Assembly (NCBI GenBank): GCA_024280395.1
Contig: JAJRQG010000157.1
Coordinates: 1 to 35,510 of the forward strand
Origin: Gammaproteobacteria bacterium
GTDB taxonomy: Bacteria; Pseudomonadota; Gammaproteobacteria; Xanthomonadales; Marinicellaceae
Length of the DNA: 35,510 nucleotides
Reading direction: 5' to 3'
The stretch's first letter is position 1, and each line of letters opens with the position of its first letter. Both the position numbers and the translations under genes were made by a program. Positions 16,919-23,981 of the stretch are shown in pieces. Under the pieces are notes generated by a model. It saw only the letters and a program-made list of their open reading frames with translations. It searched no databases and was not told the origin of the DNA.

Positions 16919-17952
16919 TATTTTTTACACATTTCTGCTGCAGTTATGGGTTTGTCATTGGCTATTTTTGTTGTATCAATGATCACTGTTGCTGGCATTC
17001 CTAAACGCAATTCATTGTTTGGATTACAAGCAAAAACACGCATGGAATAAACCAAACGGGTGCGCAATTCTTCGGTTTGAATGTTTTTTGGAGTAAATTC
17101 CGAGGTCGGTGAAATATAACCGACCCAGCCTTCATAAGCCTTATCGGGATAGGAGTCGGTGTATATTTTGGCTCGACTACCAATGGTGACTTTCCCTAAA
17201 GCCGTTTCGGGCAAATAGGTTCTCACCCAAATCGGATCGACAAAAGCCAAAGTCATCACGGGAGTTTGAGGAAACACCATACTACCAACTTCCATAATTC
17301 GGTTACGAATAATGCCATCTGACGGTGCAATTAATTTAGCATCATTAAGGCGTTGTTGAATCAAATCAACCCCAGCACTGCGTGCCAATAAAACCGCCTC
17401 AGCACTGGCAATGTCTTCTTTTCGTGTACCAGCTTCTAACAAATTCAAACCTTGTTTAATCGCCTCAACTTCCGCATTGGCGGCATCTTTTAAAGCTTTG
17501 GCTTGATCAACTTGATCGGCTGTGACCACTTTTTTCTTTAACAATGAACGCAAACGGCTATAACTGCTGCTTGCTGCCTTGGCTTTTGCTCGAGCAGCAT
17601 TGAGTTCGGCTTTGACCTTGTCCACCTCTTCGATGCGACTACCGGCCTTTAATTTTGCCAACAATTGTTGTTGTGCCACCACTTGAGCTTGAGCTTCTGC
17701 TAATTGTGCCTGTAAAATTTCACTGTGCAATACTGCAAGCAATTGACCTTTTTTAACCGACTCACCCTCTTCAACCAAGAGTTGGCTGATGTGTTCGCTG
17801 CCATTAAAAGCCAATTGCACCTCGCGAATATCCACATTGCCATAGAGGTTAAGCGTTGATGTATCTTGTTCTTGCTTGTTGATGAAAAAATAATAGCCAC
17901 CTGCTGCCAGTGCAGTAAGAACTATTATTAAAATTATGGGTTTTTTGTTCAT
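16918..17952 (-). CDS. ybhG: HlyD-family periplasmic adaptor, YbhG-like
   Basis: The 344-residue protein has an uncleaved N-terminal membrane anchor (about residues 5-24) and a first lipoyl half with VEEGESVKKGQLLAVL (61-76). A long Ala/Lys/Glu-rich coiled-coil hairpin (about 77-195) precedes the second lipoyl half, APSDGIIRNRIMEVGSMV (about 209-226), and a beta barrel. This is the arrangement of YbhG/YhiI membrane fusion proteins working with ABC exporters. It would bridge the YbhFSR inner membrane complex toward an outer membrane channel; no TolC gene is in this operon, so a shared one is likely. It lies 21 bases after the LOG gene and overlaps ybhF by one base. Confidence 0.88.
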   Translation of the reverse strand: MNKKPIILIIVLTALAAGGYYFFINKQEQDTSTLNLYGNVDIREVQLAFNGSEHISQLLVEEGESVKKGQLLAVLHSEILQAQLAEAQAQVVAQQQLLAKLKAGSRIEEVDKVKAELNAARAKAKAASSSYSRLRSLLKKKVVTADQVDQAKALKDAANAEVEAIKQGLNLLEAGTRKEDIASAEAVLLARSAGVDLIQQRLNDAKLIAPSDGIIRNRIMEVGSMVFPQTPVMTLAFVDPIWVRTYLPETALGKVTIGSRAKIYTDSYPDKAYEGWVGYISPTSEFTPKNIQTEELRTRLVYSMRVFACNPNNELRLGMPATVIIDTTKIANDKPITAAEMCKK

Positions 17953-17973
17953 TTTATTTTCCTCTTTTAAGGA

Positions 17974-18864
17974 CTATTTAGGTGGTTGACCATGGTAAAA
18001 ATCAACCATAACCTCAACAGCTTGTTCTGCCGTATCAACTATGTGGAATAAAGCCAAATCATTGCTATGAATAAAGCCCTCTTGTTGCAAGTAATCAAAA
18101 TCAATCACCCGTTGCCAGTATTCTTTACCCAACAGTATAATGGGTAAACGTTTCATTTTCTTAGTCTGCACCAATGTTAACACCTCAAACACCTCATCCA
18201 GCGTGCCAAAACCACCAGGGAAAGCAATCAAAGCTTTAGCCCGCAGTAAGAAGTGCATCTTTCGCAATGTAAAATACTGAAACTGAAAACACAAATCGGG
18301 GCTGATATAGGGGTTGGGTGCTTGTTCATGCTCCAAAGTAATATTAAAACCAACACTGTGCTGTTTGACATCAAAAGCACCTCTGTTGGCAGCTTCCATA
18401 ATACCTGGACCACCACCCGTAACCACCACAAAATCTTTGCGGTTTTGTTGTTGAAACTGCAAAGAAACTATTTGAGATAGCCTTTGCGCTTCTTGATAAT
18501 ACTTAGATTGTTTGACTTGACGCTGTGCTTTTTTCAATGCTACTTGCGCTTGAATATCATTGGGATTATCTTTTACTTTTTGTTGCGCTTGTTGCCATTG
18601 TTCTTGTGCATCTTCAGGGTTTAAAATTCGAGCACTGCCAAAAATCACAATTGTTGAGTTAATACTTTTATCACGTAAGGCCTGTTCGGGTTTAAGTAAT
18701 TCCAATTGTAAACGCACAGGACGTAAATCGTCACTGGTTAGAAACTCTGAATCCTCATAAGCCAATTGATAAGACTGGCTTTGCACAATTTTATCTTGTA
18801 ACCGCTTAATCTGAAGCCTACTTAGTGGAGCACTCCGTTTGTTACTTGATGTAGTTGTATCCAT
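17974..18864 (-). CDS. LOG family protein (nucleotide 5'-monophosphate phosphoribohydrolase-like)
   Basis: The protein has 296 residues, including a charged, Gln-rich N-terminal extension of about 70 and a second Gln/Lys-rich helical insert (about 85-145) before the core. The lysine-decarboxylase-like/LOG Rossmann fold is marked by VVTGGGPGIMEAANRGA (147-163) and PGGFGTLDEVFEVL (216-229). The latter holds the diagnostic PGGxGTxxE motif and its catalytic Glu, together with Arg in TLRKMHF. LOG enzymes split N-glycosidic bonds of nucleoside monophosphates (cytokinin ribotides in plants and pathogens, AMP/GMP/IMP in bacterial relatives). Its real substrate is open. It is first in the exporter operon, directly behind the promoter and operator at 18888-18931. 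Confidence 0.87.
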   Translation of the reverse strand: MDTTTSSNKRSAPLSRLQIKRLQDKIVQSQSYQLAYEDSEFLTSDDLRPVRLQLELLKPEQALRDKSINSTIVIFGSARILNPEDAQEQWQQAQQKVKDNPNDIQAQVALKKAQRQVKQSKYYQEAQRLSQIVSLQFQQQNRKDFVVVTGGGPGIMEAANRGAFDVKQHSVGFNITLEHEQAPNPYISPDLCFQFQYFTLRKMHFLLRAKALIAFPGGFGTLDEVFEVLTLVQTKKMKRLPIILLGKEYWQRVIDFDYLQQEGFIHSNDLALFHIVDTAEQAVEVMVDFYHGQPPK

Positions 18865-18887
18865 AGCAAGTTCTTTATTGACAAAGT

Positions 18888-18903
18888 TAGTGAATATTCA
18901 CTA
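18888..18903. promoter_or_regulatory. TetR-type palindromic operator, copy 2
   Basis: TAGTGAATATTCACTA is a perfect 16-base palindrome. Its core AGTGAATATTCACT matches the operator before the DUF2202 gene at 13 of 14 positions. Read on the minus strand it begins at the last base of the -10 box and covers the predicted start site, 24 bases before the LOG start codon. This geometry is that of a repressor site. The exporter operon is orthologous in content to E. coli ybhGFSR, which is controlled by the TetR-family protein CecR, so a CecR-like repressor is the natural candidate. Confidence 0.75.
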
Positions 18904-18931
18904 CTATAAAGTCTTGGGTACAAATTTTCAA
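18903..18931 (-). promoter_or_regulatory. sigma70-type promoter of the LOG-YbhGFSR-LpxR operon
   Basis: On the minus strand TTGAAA (18931-18926) and TATAGT (18908-18903) are separated by exactly 17 bases. Start of transcription would fall near 18896, inside the palindrome, with a leader of about 32 bases before the LOG start codon. Confidence 0.65.
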
Positions 18932-19052
18932 GTAAAATAGTGGTTTTACTAATTTGTTTTGATAAAGTATTGGTTTATTCTCACAATGTTGGGTTTAATA
19001 TGCTCAAAAATTTTCTAGATGTTTTTTAAGAATTCTTTCTGATATCATCAGT

Positions 19053-20165
19053 TTATAGGTTAATTATATACCTTAAATCGGCACCCAATTTTTTTATTTC
19101 ATAACTGTTAAAAATAATTCTATCCTGCATTGTTTCAATATTAATATCAAACAATGGTCTTGCTGAAGAACCCATTAACACAGGAGCTGTATAAACAATC
19201 AATTGGTTAACCAGTTTTTGTTGGATAAAAGAGCCTGCCAATGTTGCACCTGTTTCTACCAATAGTTCATTGATTTGTTGTTCGCCCAGCCATTGCAACA
19301 CGGCATCTAAACTAATTTTATTATCTAACGTGGGCATTTGAACCACTTCTACACCAAGGTCTTGAAGTTGTTTAATTTTGCAAGTATCGGCACTGGCAGT
19401 CATCACCACACTGCGCCCACAGGATTGTAAGACTTTGGCTTGCAATGGTATTCTTAGCTGTGTGTCCAGAATCACTCGCATGGGTTGGTAAGTTTTAAAA
19501 TCATTGGGCAATGCTTTGTACTTTTCTGGTAAATCATCAGGACGTACAGTCAATCGACAATCATCTTGTAGAACTGTTTCGATACCAGTAAGAACAGCAT
19601 GGCTTCGCGCACGCCAGTATTGCACATCGGATCGGGCTTGTTCACCGGTTATCCAATAACTTTCACCACTTGCCATGGCGGTTCTTCCATCCAATGATTG
19701 TGCCATTTTTAAACGAACAAACGGCAATCCTGTTTGCATGCGGTGAAAAAAGCCTACATTTAAAGACTCCCCTACTTTACTCTTCTTTCCAACGGACACT
19801 TTGATACCCGCAGCTTTTAGTTTTTCTATGCCTTTTCCTGCCACCAATGGGTTTGGGTCTAGATTACATACCACTACCTTCTTAACTTTGGCCTTAATTA
19901 AAGCATCAGCACAAGGTGGATTTTTTCCAAAATGACTACAAGGCTCAAGTGTTACAAATGCAGTTGAGCCCTCGGCAAATTCGTCTGCATTTTCAATCGC
20001 AAATACTTCAGCATGTGCTTCTCCTACCCGTTGATGATAACCCTTACCAACTACGTGTCCTCGACTAACCAACACACAGCCAACCCTTGGGTTTTTAGTC
20101 GTGGTAAACAATCCTTTTTTAGCCAGTTTTAAGGCTTTTTTCATATAATAAGAATTATGATTCAT
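19053..20165 (-). CDS. ribD: bifunctional riboflavin deaminase-reductase RibD
   Basis: The 370-residue length and domain order are those of RibD. The N-terminal deaminase has zinc ligands in HAE (His51, catalytic Glu53) and EPCSHFGKNPPC (Cys76, Cys85), plus NPRVGCVLV (25-33). The C-terminal NADPH-dependent reductase has FVRLKMAQSLDGRTA, GIETVLQDDCRLTVR and LLVETGATLAGSF. It carries out the second and third steps of riboflavin synthesis from GTP. It stands alone here, without ribE, ribAB or ribH, and is divergent from nadC with only 35 bases between start codons. No FMN riboswitch fits in that space. No good Shine-Dalgarno is visible. Confidence 0.93.
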   Translation of the reverse strand: MNHNSYYMKKALKLAKKGLFTTTKNPRVGCVLVSRGHVVGKGYHQRVGEAHAEVFAIENADEFAEGSTAFVTLEPCSHFGKNPPCADALIKAKVKKVVVCNLDPNPLVAGKGIEKLKAAGIKVSVGKKSKVGESLNVGFFHRMQTGLPFVRLKMAQSLDGRTAMASGESYWITGEQARSDVQYWRARSHAVLTGIETVLQDDCRLTVRPDDLPEKYKALPNDFKTYQPMRVILDTQLRIPLQAKVLQSCGRSVVMTASADTCKIKQLQDLGVEVVQMPTLDNKISLDAVLQWLGEQQINELLVETGATLAGSFIQQKLVNQLIVYTAPVLMGSSARPLFDINIETMQDRIIFNSYEIKKLGADLRYIINL

Positions 20166-20200
20166 TTATAATACTCAAACTTTCCGAATTCATTTTATTC

Positions 20201-21028
20201 ATGAAATCAAAAAAATATTCAGCTCTGATTAAAAGAGCTTTAAAAGAAGACATCAAAAAAGGTGACTTGACCAGCCAGTCCATTTTCAAACCAGAGGATA
20301 ATTGTACCGCTGTATTGATTGCCAAACAAGATGGGATTATAGCTGGCTTGAAAGTCTTTAAAAAAACCTTCACACTTTTAGATAACAAGATAAAAGTTAA
20401 ACTGTGTTTCAAAGATGGTCACAGTTGTAAGAATAAAGATGTGATTGCCGAAATTTCGGGTTCAGTTATTTCTGTATTGGGTGCCGAACGTGTTGCCCTC
20501 AATTTATTACAAAGAATGAGTGGCATAGCAACATTCACCCAACAGTTTGTAAAGCTTTGTGAAAATCGCTGTCAAGTGCTTGATACCCGCAAAACAGCAC
20601 CCAATTTAAGGGTGTTAGACAAATGGGCAGTGACTCTTGGTGGAGGCCTCAATCACCGAACAGGTTTATACGACATGGCTCTGATTAAAGAAAACCACAT
20701 AAAAGCGGCAGGTGGTATTACCCAAGCAGTGAATAAAGTATTGGCTTATGATCAGCATCGCCACAAAATTGAAGTGGAAGTGACCAATTTAGAAGAACTA
20801 AAGGAAGCTCTAACATGCGATATAGATCGCATCATGTTAGACAATATGGACAATACCACCATTCGTAAAGCAGTGGCAATAACTGCTGGCAAGATCGATT
20901 TAGAAGCCTCTGGCAACGTCAGTTTAACAACCATTAAAGACATCTCAAAAACAGGAGTCGATTATATCTCTATTGGCGCGTTAACCCATTCGGTCAAAGC
21001 CATGGATTACAGTTTACTCATTAGGTAA
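20201..21028 (+). CDS. nadC: quinolinate phosphoribosyltransferase NadC
   Basis: This 275-residue enzyme makes nicotinate mononucleotide from quinolinate and PRPP. The family blocks are present in order: ALKEDIKKGDLTS near the N-terminus, ERVALNLLQRMSGIAT (about 96-111), DTRKTAPNLRVLDKWAVTLGGG (about 128-149), NHRTGLYDMALIKENH (about 150-165), the acidic EVEVTNLEE and DRIMLDNMD, and LEASGNVSL near the end. The catalytic Arg, Lys, Glu and Asp residues are all in place. It is followed six bases later by nadA, so the two form an operon of consecutive steps. Confidence 0.95.
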   Translation: MKSKKYSALIKRALKEDIKKGDLTSQSIFKPEDNCTAVLIAKQDGIIAGLKVFKKTFTLLDNKIKVKLCFKDGHSCKNKDVIAEISGSVISVLGAERVALNLLQRMSGIATFTQQFVKLCENRCQVLDTRKTAPNLRVLDKWAVTLGGGLNHRTGLYDMALIKENHIKAAGGITQAVNKVLAYDQHRHKIEVEVTNLEELKEALTCDIDRIMLDNMDNTTIRKAVAITAGKIDLEASGNVSLTTIKDISKTGVDYISIGALTHSVKAMDYSLLIR

Positions 21029-21034
21029 ATCAAA

Positions 21035-22063
21035 ATGAACTACGAACAAACACTAGAAAAATTAACCACACTATTATCAGACCAATACAGCGAAGCAGAA
21101 TTAATCCTCAAAGCTGAAATGGCGATGAAAATTAAAAAAATCAAGGAAGAAAGAAATGCAGTAATTTTAGGCCACAACTATATGGAACCCGCCCTATTTC
21201 ACACCGTCCCAGATTATACGGGTGATTCACTAGGTTTATCACGCAATGCCGCTGAAACAGATAAAGACGTGATTGTGTTTTGTGGTGTTGAGTTTATGGC
21301 AGAAACGGCCAAAATACTCAGCCCTGAAAAAACCGTATTGGTGCCATCCAACAAAGCCGGTTGTTCACTGGCATCCTCTATTACAGCTGAAGATGTTAGA
21401 AAACTCAAAGCCCAATTTCCAGGCGTTCCTGTGGTGACGTATATTAATACCTATGCCGATGTCAAAGCCGAAACAGATATATGTTGCACCTCAGGAAACG
21501 CCAAAGAAGTGGTGGAATCTTTAAACACCGATTCGGTTATATTCTTGCCCGATGAATATCTGGCAGGCAATGTTGCCAAAGAAACAGGCAAACATGTAAT
21601 TTTCCCCAGCAAGAGCAAAATCAACAACAATGATCTAGATGTACAAATGATAGGATGGCACGGAAAATGCGAAGTACACGATCAATTCACCGTCGAAGAC
21701 ATCGAAAATGTCCGTGCAAGTCACCCAGATGTGTTTGTTCTGGCTCATCCCGAATGCAAACCCGAAGTAATTGATGCCTCAGATTTTTCAGGCAGCACCA
21801 CCGAAATCATCAAATACATAGTTAATAACAATTTACAGAAGTATTTGCTATTAACCGAATGTGCCATGGGCGACAACATCCAAGCCGAAACCCCCAATCG
21901 TGAAATGCTGCGCTTATGCGCCGTGCGTTGCCCTTACATGAACCAAATCCAACTCAAAGATACCTATGATGCTTTGAAATACAATCAATACGAAATTGTT
22001 ATTCCTGAAGAGATTCGATTGCGGGCGTATAAATCGGTTGAAAGGATGTTGCGGATTGGTTGA
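21035..22063 (+). CDS. nadA: quinolinate synthase NadA
   Basis: This 342-residue protein condenses iminoaspartate with dihydroxyacetone phosphate to quinolinate, using a [4Fe-4S] cluster. Expected cluster ligands are Cys110 (NKAGCSLA), Cys212 (GKCEVHDQF) and Cys299 (RCPYMNQ), spaced much as in E. coli NadA (113, 200, 297). Other hallmarks are GHNYMEP (46-52), GDSLGLSR (63-70), TYINTYADVKAE (135-146) and the Glu/Asn-rich TECAMGDN. The iron-sulfur cluster makes the step oxygen-sensitive. It is downstream of nadC by six bases. Confidence 0.95.
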   Translation: MNYEQTLEKLTTLLSDQYSEAELILKAEMAMKIKKIKEERNAVILGHNYMEPALFHTVPDYTGDSLGLSRNAAETDKDVIVFCGVEFMAETAKILSPEKTVLVPSNKAGCSLASSITAEDVRKLKAQFPGVPVVTYINTYADVKAETDICCTSGNAKEVVESLNTDSVIFLPDEYLAGNVAKETGKHVIFPSKSKINNNDLDVQMIGWHGKCEVHDQFTVEDIENVRASHPDVFVLAHPECKPEVIDASDFSGSTTEIIKYIVNNNLQKYLLLTECAMGDNIQAETPNREMLRLCAVRCPYMNQIQLKDTYDALKYNQYEIVIPEEIRLRAYKSVERMLRIG

Positions 22064-22113
22064 TGTATTTGTGTTTCCTGAAAGGTTTGAGTTTATTTGA
22101 TAATTTTAAGGAA

Positions 22114-22151
22114 CGCAGAGGTTCACAGAGCAGGCACAGAGTTACACAGAG
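22114..22151. repeat. four CACAGAG-type units at helical spacing
   Basis: Units CGCAGAG (22114-22120) and CACAGAG (22124-22130, 22135-22141, 22145-22151) recur every 10-11 bases, about one helical turn, in the convergent gap after nadA. The gap (22064-22253) also has a six-base inverted repeat, CAGTGG/CCACTG, at 22209-22232. Similar CACAGAG-rich intergenic tracts are widespread in environmental bacterial genomes; their function is unknown. Confidence 0.6.
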
Positions 22152-22253
22152 AATAAATTTTCTTCAAGTAGTGACAGAACCCAAGTGAAGTGGTTTTAAC
22201 GCTTTACTCAGTGGCGTATAAAATGTCCACTGGAACTGATTGTTAGAATTTTT

Positions 22254-23434
22254 TTAAAAGGGTATATCATCATCAAAACCATCATCTATTTTTGGCGGTG
22301 ATATTGGTATTATTGGTTTTTTATTCCTGCATTTCTCACATCCATTACTCTCTGTGTCTGCATTCATATCTTCCTTTTTTAAAAACGAGTGACATTTTAT
22401 ACATTCTGGTACATCAAATTGCTGCGAACCACAACCACCACAAAATTTAGTATTCTCTATAGGGCTGCCGCAACTATCACATTGATAGGTGAGTTTATTG
22501 CCGCAATTTGTACAAAATGGCTCAGTGCTTTCTTCAATGAAATATGCGCCTCGGTAGTAACCTTGCGGCGACCAGTTTGCACTAGGACATAATATATTAT
22601 TGCATACTGCTTTGCTAGGTGTATCAAGAAAAGGTAAAGATGCAAATGAAACCTGCTTTAATTCTCTTGAAAAATCATATACATTTAAATACCTTTCTTC
22701 CCTCTTATAAGAGGATGCTCTTTCGATTACCTTTTTTAGTGCTTCAGGAAATTTACTTTTAGAAGCTATTAAATTCTGAGCTTCAGGAGCTCCAGATAAC
22801 ATTTCACAAACTATTAACGCAAAAGAATATATGTCTGAACGTTGATCAACATCTTTCATATTTTGTTTTTGTTCAGGAGACATATACTGTACTGATCCTA
22901 AATGGTCACCTGTCTTAGTTGCTCTGGTCATTCCTGTATTTGGGTCAATTTTAAAACCAATTGAAAAATCTATCAGGTAGCAGTGACCAGAAGGAAGAAT
23001 CATTATATTTGATGGTTTTATATCTCGATGAACTATATTCTTATTGTGTACAAAGCCAAGCGCATCTAATATTTGTATGGATATATTTATCGCAACATCA
23101 AGCGAGAGCGGTGCATGTTTTTTTAGATGTTCGTCTAACGTGATACCATCAATATACTGCATAACAATATATGGAATATCATCGCTATTTTTCTTAATAG
23201 AACCACAAGTTAAAACGTAAGGAATTGATGGGTGTTGTAAATCAGCTAGAAGTTGAGACTCGCGTATAAATTTTTTCTTTAAATCAGCGTTCTCTGTGTT
23301 GAACTTATTATCAAAGAATTTAATTGCTACTGAACGATTTAAAGATGACTGAAACCCTTTGAGCGTACGACCAGACAGCCCAGAACCACCTCAAACCCTT
23401 GTCTTAACAGATGCTCTTTATATTTATCGATCAT
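22254..23434 (-). pseudogene. Ser/Thr protein kinase with zinc-ribbon tail, frameshift in Gly-rich loop
   Basis: The open frame back to 23390 encodes a eukaryotic-type kinase. It has a Gly-rich loop GGSGLSGRT, catalytic Lys in SVAIKFF, HRDIKPSN catalytic loop, DFS in place of DFG, SPEQ activation end and RSDIYSFALIVCEML. The C-terminal 130 residues hold at least five CxxC knuckles (CTNCG, CDSCG, CGGCG, CIKCH, CEKC), i.e. zinc ribbons. In this frame a TGA (23391-23393) lies just before the Gly loop and no start codon exists before 23162. A start ATG at 23434 in another frame gives MIDKYKEHLLRQGF, a typical kinase N-terminus. The two join if one base is missing near 23390. It is therefore a frameshifted gene or an assembly indel. 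No membrane segment is seen; a signalling role is inferred. Confidence 0.75.
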
Positions 23435-23596
23435 TATTAAATTTATTCTTTTGAATTCTAACAATTATTTGCGTATTTTATGCACTGATAACTACTTTTT
23501 AGAATAAAAACCACTGTCAAATTAGTTGTTAATTGATTAATTTTATCATGTTTTGAGCAGTTCTTTTAACATTTATTATTAAATTTCGCTTTGGGT

Positions 23597-23669
23597 CGAA
23601 TAAAAAATATTCGGTGTTTTATGGCTTTTCTTTGCGTTCCTTGAACAGCAAAGCTGTGGGTGAAACCCA
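23597..23669. repeat. three small hairpins in 73 bases
   Basis: The three are CGAATA/TATTCG with an A5 loop (23597-23613), CAGC/GCTG with an AAA loop (23646-23656), and directly adjoining it TGGGT/ACCCA with a GAA loop (23657-23669). Two perfect hairpins back to back are unusual and look like a dispersed palindromic element. The window holds no second copy to confirm it. Confidence 0.4.
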
Positions 23670-23678
23670 TAAATTTTA

Positions 23679-23768
23679 TCAAACCAACTGCATCAACAAA
23701 CTTTCAACGGGGACTTTTATGGGCTGGGTATGTTCAAAACAATTGGCGTCAACAAAGAGTAAATCCAT
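23679..23768 (-). pseudogene. possible gene remnant, C-terminal fragment
   Basis: This minus-strand frame is open from 23897 to a TGA at 23679-23681, with its first ATG at 23768, giving MDLLFVDANCFEHTQPIKV and ten further residues. Upstream in frame is a plausible protein segment (FKTKARHAFQVA) but no start codon. The amino acid mix looks protein-like, unlike its surroundings, but I recognise no family. It may be the end of a decayed gene or chance. Confidence 0.25.
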
Positions 23769-23861
23769 GGCTACTTGAAAGGCATGGCGGGCTTTTGTTT
23801 TGAAACCATTTGAGGTATTTGTTGAGTGGTTTTTTGTATAGTTTGTACGGCTTTTTTTTAT

Positions 23862-23921
23862 ACTAAAATCGTACCTATCGTATAATAGTTTGGATTTTTA
23901 TACGATACATCGTATTTTAGT
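23862..23921. promoter_or_regulatory. large inverted repeat with four TACGAT/ATCGTA boxes before nadB
   Basis: Bases 23862-23884 and 23899-23921 are inverted copies over 23 positions, with eight matching outer bases (ACTAAAAT), six unmatched, and nine matching inner bases (TATCGTATA), around a 14-base loop. The hexamer ATCGTA or its complement occurs at 23868-23873, 23877-23882, 23901-23906 and 23909-23914. The last two make a 6-2-6 palindrome. Such paired dyads suggest cooperative repressor binding. An NAD-responsive regulator or an antitoxin-type protein are both possible. Confidence 0.5.
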
Positions 23922-23981
23922 CAAGTTTTAAGAACTAGGTAAAATTCCTGTTATAATTCTGATTTTATCTATAAGTAGCCC

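Larger units (their letters stand above)
23435..23981. other. 547-base non-coding stretch upstream of nadB
   Basis: No intact gene is present. The stretch holds, in order, a hairpin series (23597-23669), a short leftward reading-frame remnant ending at 23679, a T-rich stretch, and a large imperfect inverted repeat (23862-23921) that ends 60 bases before the nadB start. It may be the decayed site of a small gene such as a toxin-antitoxin pair, but nothing proves this. Confidence 0.5.

Noticed and set aside
18921-18956. Stem-loop AGTAAAA/TTTTACT with outer CAAATT/AATTTG as a regulatory RNA
   Set aside because: It overlaps the -35 region of the LOG promoter and no transcript on the plus strand is expected; more likely incidental.
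19028-19051. Terminator after ribD (AAGAATTCTT palindrome and CTGAT/ATCAG hairpin)
   Set aside because: Both stems are five bases and AT-rich with no T-run on the minus strand; could be chance in this composition.
22114-22151. CRISPR array
   Set aside because: Units are seven bases at 10-11 base spacing, far too short for repeats and spacers, and there are no cas genes.
23385-23400. Programmed -1 ribosomal frameshift at GGGTTTG in the kinase gene
   Set aside because: The required phase (codons GGT TTG in the first frame) is not met; the first frame reads GGG TTT GAG, so the heptamer is out of register. A missing base is simpler.
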